From CAZADH01 sp964483805 (GTDB lineage Bacteria; Muiribacteriota; Ozemobacteria; Ozemobacterales; Ozemobacteraceae), in contig CAZADH010000226.1 in assembly GCA_964483805.1 (NCBI GenBank), forward strand, positions 1 through 10,359: a stretch of 10,359 bases of DNA, given 5' to 3'. The notes beneath the pieces were generated by a model, which was given only the letters and a program-made list of their open reading frames with translations, had not been told where the DNA came from and did no database searches. Below, piece after piece: positions 1-4,617 of the stretch; positions within the stretch are counted from its first letter, which is position 1, and each line of letters opens with the position of its first letter. Position numbers and translations under genes: made by a program.

Positions 1-1
1 C

Positions 2-892
2 ACCAGCGACGACTTCACCAGCATCGTGCTCGACGCCAGCAACAAGTCGCTCTCGCGCGGCTTCGAAGAGGGCCCGCGTCAGTGGCGTCGGTTCTGCTCG
101 GTGGGCAGCGCCCCCGACTTCAAGAACATCAACCGGATTTCCCTGTTCGGCGCGCAGGATCTCCAGTTGATCGACGAGTCCGGCGACTACACCGAGGCGA
201 TCCTCAAGGATGGCAAGGAGACCTACAAGCTGACCTCGAAGGGTCTGCGCTTCACGATCTCCCGTGTCGCCATCATCGACGACAACGCCCAGGCCTTCAG
301 CCGGGTGCCTCGCCTGCTCGGCGTCAGCGCCACCCGCACGATCGAGCGTGCCGCGTTCGCCCTGCTCACTGGTGGCACGACCGAAACGATGTCGGACGGC
401 AAGGCCCTGTTCCATGCCGACCATCACAACATCACGACCGGTGCCGCGCTGTCGATCGACAACCTGAGCAAGGACATCATCGCCATGGCGACCCAGCACG
501 GCCGCGGCGGTGAGGGTGCCTCGACTCCGGCCGGCGTCATCCCGCGCCTGCTGATCGTTCCCTGGGCGCTGAAGATGGCCGCCGAGTCGATCTGCTACGA
601 TCCGGTCCGCCCCGAGGCCACATACGGCCAGTCGCGCAACCCGATCTACAGTCAGAACATCGAGGTTGTTGCCTCGGCGTTCCTCGACCTGAACAGCGCC
701 ACCCGGCGCTACCTGTCCGCTGATCCGAACCAGGCGGACACCCTCGAGGTTTCGTTCCTCGACGGCGTCGAAGAGCCCTACATGGAAGAGGTCGACCAGA
801 CCGACGCCGACGGTCGCGTCTACAAGGTCCGCCTCGACGTGGGCGCGGGCGTCCTCGACTATCTCGGCCTGCTGACCAACGCCGGCGCGTAA
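2..892 (+). CDS. Major capsid protein, Mu gpT-like (5' partial; possibly the C-terminal half of a protease-capsid fusion)
   Basis: This protein forms the icosahedral head shell. The frame is already open at base 2 and gives 296 residues before TAA at 890-892. No convincing start or ribosome binding site is visible, so the true start lies upstream; the GTG at 26 is inside the conserved domain. The opening block, DFTSIVLDASNKSLSRGFEE then W-R-R-F, matches from memory the start of the capsid part of phage 'prohead protease/major capsid' fusions and Mu-like gpT proteins. Other family-like blocks are SRVAIIDDNAQAFSRVP, MSDGKALFHADHHN, PRLLIVPWALK, and the C-terminal YLSADPNQADTLEVSFLDG...PYMEE...YKVRLDVGAGVLDYLGL. 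Mu gpT is about 300 residues, so either only a few residues are missing or a protease domain precedes. The gene is followed by a stem-loop, as often seen behind highly expressed capsid genes. The capsid assignment is firm; fusion status cannot be seen. Confidence 0.93.
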   Translation, partial: TSDDFTSIVLDASNKSLSRGFEEGPRQWRRFCSVGSAPDFKNINRISLFGAQDLQLIDESGDYTEAILKDGKETYKLTSKGLRFTISRVAIIDDNAQAFSRVPRLLGVSATRTIERAAFALLTGGTTETMSDGKALFHADHHNITTGAALSIDNLSKDIIAMATQHGRGGEGASTPAGVIPRLLIVPWALKMAAESICYDPVRPEATYGQSRNPIYSQNIEVVASAFLDLNSATRRYLSADPNQADTLEVSFLDGVEEPYMEEVDQTDADGRVYKVRLDVGAGVLDYLGLLTNAGA

Positions 893-902
893 TCGTGAAT
901 CG

Positions 903-934
903 AGCCGGCCCGGCATGACGTCCGGGTCGGCTTT
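903..934 (+). terminator. Stem-loop after the capsid gene, terminator-like
   Basis: The arms AGCCGGCCCGG (903-913) and CCGGGTCGGCT (922-932) pair over 11 positions with one G-U pair, around the 8-base loop at 914-921. The 3' arm runs into TTT (932-934), then CGAA. The stem is strong but the U-tract is very short, so this may be a partial (leaky) intrinsic terminator or an mRNA-stabilising hairpin that sets the level of the next gene relative to capsid. It lies 10 bases after the capsid stop and ends just before the ribosome binding site of the next gene. Confidence 0.6.
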
Positions 935-943
935 CGAACAGAC

Positions 944-949
944 AAGGAG
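944..949 (+). promoter_or_regulatory. Ribosome binding site that sets the long start of the 961 gene
   Basis: AAGGAG sits 11 bases before the ATG at 961. The competing in-frame ATG at 1030 would give a protein beginning MAANGAYISNGDVV, which is how DUF2190 proteins usually begin. It has no purine-rich site in the preceding 20 bases. This is the main argument for translation starting at 961, with a hydrophobic leader. Confidence 0.65.
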
Positions 950-960
950 AGCAATACATC

Positions 961-1434
961 ATGTTGAAGAATTTCAAGAATATCGCTGTTCTGGCCATCT
1001 TCTTCGTCATCGCGCTGTGCGCCGGTCTGATGGCCGCGAACGGTGCCTACATCAGCAACGGCGACGTCGTCACCCTCACCTGGGCGACCACTTCCCCGAC
1101 GGCCGGGGACATTGTGGTGAAGGGCACCACGAAGGCCGGTGGGGCGATCTGCGGTATCGCGCTCAATGGCACGGCGACCGCGAACGAGCGGGTCAGTGTG
1201 GCCACCAAGGGCGTGGTCTATGGCAGTGTGACGGCCAGCTCCACGGTGGGCAGCATCGGCGTGGGCGATTACATCTACTCGACGATCACCGCGAGTGAGG
1301 TCTGCACGGTGTCGTTGAGTAACGTCTCCAGCGGGATCCTCGTGGGGAAAGCCCTCGAAACCGTGACGGCCAGCACCACTGCCGGCGTCTACAGCACCAT
1401 CAAGATCCTGCTCTGCCAACCCGGCCACCTCTAA
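961..1434 (+). CDS. DUF2190-like capsid-associated (decoration) protein with a hydrophobic N-terminal leader
   Basis: 157 residues. From about residue 24 the protein reads MAANGAYISNGDVVTLTWAT, then GDIVVKG, GVALN-like CGIALNG, VSVATKGVVYGSV, VGDYIYS, and a closing GILVGKALETV...TIKILL. This is the small beta-barrel layout of DUF2190 proteins, which are usually encoded next to capsid genes in Mu-like and related phages and are thought to bind the shell. Residues 1-23 add a lysine-bearing start (MLKNFKN) and a strongly hydrophobic stretch (IAVLAIFFVIALCAGLM), resembling a signal peptide or membrane anchor. I see no canonical lipobox, since the residue before the cysteine is Leu. The gene is isolated by 68 bases upstream and 104 downstream, each holding a stem-loop, unlike the tightly packed rest. 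The family call is by pattern memory; the role as head decoration is inferred from family and position. Confidence 0.75.
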   Translation: MLKNFKNIAVLAIFFVIALCAGLMAANGAYISNGDVVTLTWATTSPTAGDIVVKGTTKAGGAICGIALNGTATANERVSVATKGVVYGSVTASSTVGSIGVGDYIYSTITASEVCTVSLSNVSSGILVGKALETVTASTTAGVYSTIKILLCQPGHL

Positions 1435-1460
1435 TCGCATCGGCCTCCTCCATGCGAAAC

Positions 1461-1504
1461 CGCGCCAGCCCGATCCAGCTGGCCGGTAATCGGGCGGTGG
1501 CGCG
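1461..1504 (+). other. Imperfect stem-loop in the 1435-1538 intergenic gap
   Basis: Outer arms CGCGCCA (1461-1467) and TGGCGCG (1498-1504) and inner arms GCCCGAT (1468-1474) and ATCGGGC (1489-1495) pair perfectly, with a two-base GG bulge (1496-1497) on the 3' side. The 14-base loop contains the palindrome CCAGCTGG (1475-1482). No T-run follows, so it is not a standard intrinsic terminator. It may protect the 3' end of the preceding mRNA, pause transcription, or be a protein-binding RNA structure. I see no credible promoter in the rest of this gap. Confidence 0.55.
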
Positions 1505-1538
1505 CCCGGTCTGACGAGCAGCCATACGAGGTCAATAC

Positions 1539-1880
1539 GTGGGTTTCTGGGACCAGGTGAAGGCAGACGTTGCCGAGATCGCGTCCAATGAAGGGACGCC
1601 GTTCGAGGCTGTCACCTGTACGCCTGACGACGCCGAACCCTTCAACACCTCGGGCATCTTCCAGATCGGTGCCGACCTGGCGCAGTATGACGGCGGTGGC
1701 CAGGCGATCATCGGCACGGTTGCGATCAACACAGTCGACGCCAACAAGATCGCCCGCGGTGGCACGGTGACGCAGTTGTCGACCGGCGACGTGTGGACCG
1801 TGTCGCAGATCTCGTCGAGCAATCCGGCCATGACCGTGCTGGCGATCGCGCGCGACATTCGCCTGGGTGGGGTGAAGTGA
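1539..1880 (+). CDS. Putative head-tail joining (gpFII-like) protein
   Basis: 113 residues starting at GTG, preceded by GAGG at 1528-1531 with 7 bases of spacing. The protein opens with a short helix (MGFWDQVKADVAEI). It continues with strands typical of small neck proteins: GIFQIGADL, GGGQAIIGTVAI, a hydrophilic turn IARGGTVTQLSTGDVWTVSQI, then MTVLAIARDI. The 'A-x-x-I-x-R-G-x-x-V...G-x-x-[WY]-x-V' layout is shared, from memory, with lambda gpFII-like joining proteins and the Gifsy-2 head-tail family. Such proteins sit between the sealed head and the tail end. The position directly after the capsid genes and before a tail-completion-like gene agrees. Its stop overlaps the next start (TGATG). 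Identification is moderate; it could be another small neck protein. Confidence 0.55.
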   Translation: MGFWDQVKADVAEIASNEGTPFEAVTCTPDDAEPFNTSGIFQIGADLAQYDGGGQAIIGTVAINTVDANKIARGGTVTQLSTGDVWTVSQISSSNPAMTVLAIARDIRLGGVK

Positions 1881-2521
1881 TGTTCCCGAACGTCACGCTC
1901 GACTTCGACAAATACAACGAGCTGGCCCAGACACTGGGCGCGGCTCCCGAGATCTTCGCCCGAGCTGTCGCGTCGTCTCTTTCGTCGGGCTCGTTCTGGT
2001 TGCGCAAGCGCCTGATCTCGGCCGTGCAGTCAAACCGACTTGGTTGGGCACCTCTTCAGGTCTACGAACCGCTCGGTCAGACCATGCGATCGATTCTCGC
2101 CAACGTCCCCGGTGGGCGTTTCCCATTGTTCGGCGCGCTCGTGAAGACCATTGTCTACAAAGTCGACAAGACCAAATTCACCAGCGAGATCGGCGTGCTC
2201 CAGGGGACCTTCGGCAAGAAGACGGTATCGACACGTGGCGGCAAGAAGAAGGTCCCGAATGTGATTGGGTCGTCGGCCCAGGAAGCGGCTACCGCGTTCC
2301 AGGTCGGCATGACGCGCCAGGTCACCCCGCAAATGCGCCGCTACTTCTGGTCGATCGGCATGGGCCTCGGTCGCAACACGACGCAACTCAAGGCACCCGA
2401 GCGCCCACTTTTCGCGCCCGTGTTCGAGCAGGACGTGGCGGCCATGAAGCAACTGATGATGGTGGCGTTCGCCGACAAGTTGACCAACGGATTCGCGCAC
2501 CGCGACGTGATCGGAGGCTGA
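1880..2521 (+). CDS. Putative neck / tail completion protein (HK97 gp10 or gpG-like position)
   Basis: 213 residues. I take the ATG at 1880, which overlaps the previous stop by one base, because upstream codons in this frame lie inside the preceding gene and coupling is the pattern throughout the operon. The N-terminus is helical and amphipathic (FDKYNELAQTLGAAPEIFARA), as in tail completion proteins that act after tail assembly. There is a basic internal stretch with GGKKK near the middle. Near the C-terminus, APERPLFAPVFEQDVAAMKQ resembles the 'arg-pro-phe...pro' plus final helix signature of gp10-like and virion-morphogenesis proteins. At 213 residues it is longer than the usual 110-160, the excess being the basic middle part. 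Function is inferred from layout and position and is not certain. Confidence 0.5.
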   Translation: MFPNVTLDFDKYNELAQTLGAAPEIFARAVASSLSSGSFWLRKRLISAVQSNRLGWAPLQVYEPLGQTMRSILANVPGGRFPLFGALVKTIVYKVDKTKFTSEIGVLQGTFGKKTVSTRGGKKKVPNVIGSSAQEAATAFQVGMTRQVTPQMRRYFWSIGMGLGRNTTQLKAPERPLFAPVFEQDVAAMKQLMMVAFADKLTNGFAHRDVIGG

Positions 2522-2525
2522 CGCC

Positions 2526-3026
2526 ATGACACACGCCGGCCCGATCGCCGCCATGAAATCGATGGTGGACGCCTGGAAAGCTGACAATCCGCTGACGCTG
2601 GCGGTGCAGAACTTCACCGAACGCGGCACGCTGAAATACCTGATCGGAGTGGACAGCGCGAACCAGCCGCCAGTGACCCTCGCGCCCATCGTTTGCATGG
2701 CACCCGGCGACTATCAACGCGATGCGGCCCGCTCGTCTAAGACGCGGGTGATCAAGGTCGGCCTGGTCATCGTCGACAAGCGGATGCGCGACGGCGACGG
2801 AAACATCCTGACCATCGAAGATGCGCGGATCATGACCGCGGACACGATTGTGATGGCCGGCCTCGAGGCCCTCGAAGCGATCGTCCCGGCCCTCGAGAAA
2901 GCCCTCGAACAATTCTGGAAGACGGTCACGAACGACACGTGCGTCCCCGGGACCATCAACACCGAGATCTACTTCCCACAATTCCGCGCAACATGGGACT
3001 ACTCGTTCCGTGAGCGCTACACCTGA
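2526..3026 (+). CDS. Putative tail terminator-like protein
   Basis: 166 residues with a good GGAGG (2513-2517) 8 bases before ATG; it starts 4 bases after the preceding stop. A central part with strands (RVIKVGLVIVDKRM) is followed by a leucine/alanine-rich helix (LEALEAIVPALEKALEQFW). A C-terminal strand region ending FPQFRATWDYSFRERY looks like the last strand plus tail of terminator proteins. Tail terminators (gpU-like) form a ring that stops tube growth and are normally encoded just before the tube gene, as here. The sequence itself carries no motif I recognise with certainty, so the name rests mainly on gene order and secondary-structure layout. The DNA of the helix holds four CCTCGA copies, explained by repeated Ala-Leu-Glu coding. 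Confidence 0.45.
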   Translation: MTHAGPIAAMKSMVDAWKADNPLTLAVQNFTERGTLKYLIGVDSANQPPVTLAPIVCMAPGDYQRDAARSSKTRVIKVGLVIVDKRMRDGDGNILTIEDARIMTADTIVMAGLEALEAIVPALEKALEQFWKTVTNDTCVPGTINTEIYFPQFRATWDYSFRERYT

Positions 3027-3044
3027 CGAAAGGCGGATATCACA

Positions 3045-4103
3045 ATGTCACAGATTGTTCATGGGGACTGGGGGCAGATCAAGCTGCCGCTGAACGACGG
3101 CGCTCAGGTGACCAACGTTGCGCTCACCGCATCGGCGTCGAAGACCATCCAGGGAACGACCTACACCGACCGCTTCGTGGGTCACCCGACCCTGACGCAT
3201 TGGAACAAGGGCAAGGGCTTCACGCTGCGGTTGCAGGGTGTTGTCGGCGAAGCCACCGTGCGACCGACCGCGTCCAACAACGAGGTGCAGACCACGGCCG
3301 CGATCAGTTATTACAAGGACAATGGGTCGCTCTGCACCGCGGCGATCGACGCCAGCGTCACCGTGACCCGTCCGGCTGGTGCCGTGGCGAAGTGGAACCT
3401 GATCGTTCTCGACCTGGCGACCGGGGCCATCTCGGCAGTCACCGGCACAGACGCTACTGACGGCACGTTCCTCAACACCTGGGGCACTTCGGCCGGCCAG
3501 CTCCCGCTCGTCGGCACCGACAAGCTGATCATCGCCGCGGTCAAACTGTCGTCGAGTGCGGCGGCTGTCGTTCTCGATTCCGAAATCGTCTACTACGACG
3601 GCCTGGGAAACCTCCTGCAGGAACGCTCCGACATGCCGGCGTATGACGAGTTCCCGATGGAGGGCGGCATCCTGCTGCGCTCCGCGCTCCTGAAGTGCCA
3701 CACCGGCGGCGTGGCCCGCAACGTTTACGCGTCGTTCTACTCGCAGGCCGGTGCGCTGGAAGACTACGCATTCAGCACCGACTGGAGCATGGCGCTGTCA
3801 CGTGCCACCTCCGAAGCCCCGGCGCAGGGTGACATCTCGACCCAGCTGGCGACACCCGGCAAGGTGAAGGGAACCGGATCGTTCAACCGCTACCGCGTGG
3901 CCGGCGATGCCAAGCTGTTCGATCTGTTCATGAAGGGCTTCGGTTACATGAAGCTCTACCCAGACCGCAACAACACCAGCGAATACTACGAGTTCCAGTG
4001 CCAGTTCACGAACCTGAGTGAGCAGAACTCGCAGGGCGCGACCAGCAAGAACGGCATTCAGTTCGCGATCGACGGCCAGATCGAACTGCGGAGGGCAGCG
4101 TAA
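3045..4103 (+). CDS. Major tail tube protein with an inserted beta-rich domain
   Basis: 352 residues, preceded by AAAGGCGG (3029-3036). Tail tube proteins stack as hexameric rings to form the tail shaft. The C-terminal half has the usual features: MEGGILLRSALLKCHTGG, a conserved-looking FNRYRVAGDAKLFDLFMKGF, YYEFQCQFTNLSEQNSQGAT, and a last strand GIQFAIDGQIELRRA. The protein is longer than typical siphophage tube proteins (about 150-250 residues). The extra part, roughly residues 75-181, includes WNLIVLDLATGAISAVTG and LPLVGTDKLIIAAVKLSSS. It looks like the small beta domain found in tail fibre and tip proteins ('DLIVLD..TG..sVv.G...P.lP...ip.a.v'). It may be a surface decoration on the tube. 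Position between a terminator-like gene and the chaperone/tape-measure genes supports the assignment strongly. Confidence 0.78.
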   Translation: MSQIVHGDWGQIKLPLNDGAQVTNVALTASASKTIQGTTYTDRFVGHPTLTHWNKGKGFTLRLQGVVGEATVRPTASNNEVQTTAAISYYKDNGSLCTAAIDASVTVTRPAGAVAKWNLIVLDLATGAISAVTGTDATDGTFLNTWGTSAGQLPLVGTDKLIIAAVKLSSSAAAVVLDSEIVYYDGLGNLLQERSDMPAYDEFPMEGGILLRSALLKCHTGGVARNVYASFYSQAGALEDYAFSTDWSMALSRATSEAPAQGDISTQLATPGKVKGTGSFNRYRVAGDAKLFDLFMKGFGYMKLYPDRNNTSEYYEFQCQFTNLSEQNSQGATSKNGIQFAIDGQIELRRAA

Positions 4104-4105
4104 CC

Positions 4106-4435
4106 ATGGCGACCATCACGCGTGAGCAGTTTCTGAGTCTTGTCGATACCGAGCCCAGGGTGTTCCACTCGGACATCTGGAACGGTGACATCAAGTACCG
4201 CCCGGCGACCCTGTCCGACAAGTCGGCCGCCCGACGGAAGGCGACGATCCCCGGGTCGGACGGCAAGCCCGAGCTGGACAACGAACGGATCGAGGCGGCC
4301 CTCGTCATCCGATGCTGCATCGAACCGAAGTTTGAGCCCGGAGACCTCGACGTGTTGCTCGAACGCAGTGCCCGTGAAGTCTCGCGATTGGCTGCGGCAA
4401 TCTTGAACGGCGGTGACCCCACAAACCCTCGTTGA
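4106..4435 (+). CDS. Tail assembly chaperone, short form (gpG-like, zero frame)
   Basis: 109 residues, two bases after the tube gene stop, with GGAGGG (4090-4095) overlapping the end of that gene. It is a small, charged, mostly helical protein (MATITREQFLSLVDTEPRVF...PATLSDKSAARRKAT...LLERSAREVSRLAAAILNGGDPTN), as expected of gpG-like chaperones. These coat the tape measure during tail assembly and are absent from the finished virion. The helix RSAREVSRLAAAILNGGDPTNP, then a stop, is the usual end of a chaperone short form. The stop (4433-4435) lies four bases after a slippery heptamer. A second open frame continues to just before the tape measure, so a fused long form is expected. No motif of known catalytic function is present. 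Gene position is the strongest evidence. Confidence 0.8.
   Translation: MATITREQFLSLVDTEPRVFHSDIWNGDIKYRPATLSDKSAARRKATIPGSDGKPELDNERIEAALVIRCCIEPKFEPGDLDVLLERSAREVSRLAAAILNGGDPTNPR
4423..4429 (+). promoter_or_regulatory. Predicted -1 ribosomal frameshift slippery site, A AAC CCT
   Basis: The heptamer fits X XXY YYZ in the reading frame of the chaperone: codons AAC (4424-4426) and CCT (4427-4429) slip to AAA and CCC. It lies between the last upstream stop of the -1 frame (TGA 4414-4416) and the zero-frame stop (TGA 4433-4435). This is a window of fewer than 20 bases in which a productive shift must occur. No other heptamer in that window fits as well. A 13-bp hairpin begins 12 bases downstream. 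Confidence 0.75.
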
Positions 4436-4605
4436 TTCCCGAAGACCTGGAGGATAGCCCCGAGGTCCTCCAGGTCTTTCTGGTGTCCGATCAGTCGCGG
4501 ATTCCGTTGTCTGATGCACGTTGTATTGCTGACATGACCGAGGCCGAATTTTGCGGCTGGCTCAGTTACGTGCAGTGGCGGATGAAGAACCGTTTGCCAA
4601 TATGA
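4429..4605 (+). CDS. Tail assembly chaperone, frameshift extension (gpT-like part of the long form)
   Basis: After a -1 shift at 4423-4429 the frame reads 58 residues (S-L-I-P-E-D-L-E-D...) to TGA at 4603-4605. The long form is therefore 108 + 58 = 166 residues. The extension ends MTEAEFCGWLSYVQWRMKNR, which looks like the 'E...W..Y......R' end of gpT-type or second tail chaperone domains seen in many siphophages. It has no start codon with a ribosome binding site of its own; the only ATG (4534) would leave 23 residues. As in lambda G/GT, the long form is expected at a low ratio to the short form and links tube subunits to the tape measure. It ends 12 bases before the tape measure start. The DNA copy of a 17-bp direct repeat lies inside it (4513-4529). 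Confidence 0.8.
   Translation, partial: SLIPEDLEDSPEVLQVFLVSDQSRIPLSDARCIADMTEAEFCGWLSYVQWRMKNRLPI
4442..4478 (+). promoter_or_regulatory. 13-bp perfect hairpin, probable frameshift stimulator
   Basis: AAGACCTGGAGGA (4442-4454) and TCCTCCAGGTCTT (4466-4478) are exact reverse complements, with an 11-base loop (4455-4465); a G-U pair can extend the base (4441/4479). The start is 11-12 bases after the slippery site, a little farther than the common 5-9, but bacterial stimulators vary. The hairpin also holds GGAGG in its 5' arm, which would be hidden when folded. A terminator is less likely: only TTT follows and the coding frame continues through it. Confidence 0.7.
4513..4529 (+). repeat. 17-bp direct repeat, copy 1 (upstream of the tape measure)
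   Basis: GATGCACGTTGTATTGC occurs here and again, identically, at 7234-7250. Here it is read as Asp-Ala-Arg-Cys-Ile in the frameshift extension; the other copy is read in a different phase, so shared protein sequence does not explain it. Copy 1 lies about 90 bases upstream of the tape measure start. Confidence 0.7.
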
Positions 4606-4617
4606 CGGGAGAATGTC

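Noticed and set aside
859..1440. Minus-strand open frame of about 190 codons opposite the DUF2190-like gene.
   Set aside because: It overlaps a well-supported plus-strand gene and two hairpins, has shadow-type composition (Arg, Gly, Asp, His), and no recognisable domain.
2859..2908. Four CCTCGA copies close together, possible operator.
   Set aside because: They encode repeated Ala-Leu-Glu in an amphipathic helix of the terminator-like protein, with uneven spacing.
2030..2981. Minus-strand open frames opposite the completion and terminator genes.
   Set aside because: They are shadows of GC-rich plus-strand genes that have good ribosome binding sites and operon-like spacing.
3045..4103. Possibility that this is a contractile-tail (myovirus) module with sheath.
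   Set aside because: No sheath-sized gene precedes the tube gene, and the chaperone frameshift plus tape measure follow directly on the tube; sheath could only be elsewhere, which would be unusual.
4442..4478. The 13-bp hairpin read as an intrinsic terminator before the tape measure.
   Set aside because: Only a three-base T run follows and the frameshift extension is coded straight through it; the slippery site just upstream gives a better explanation.
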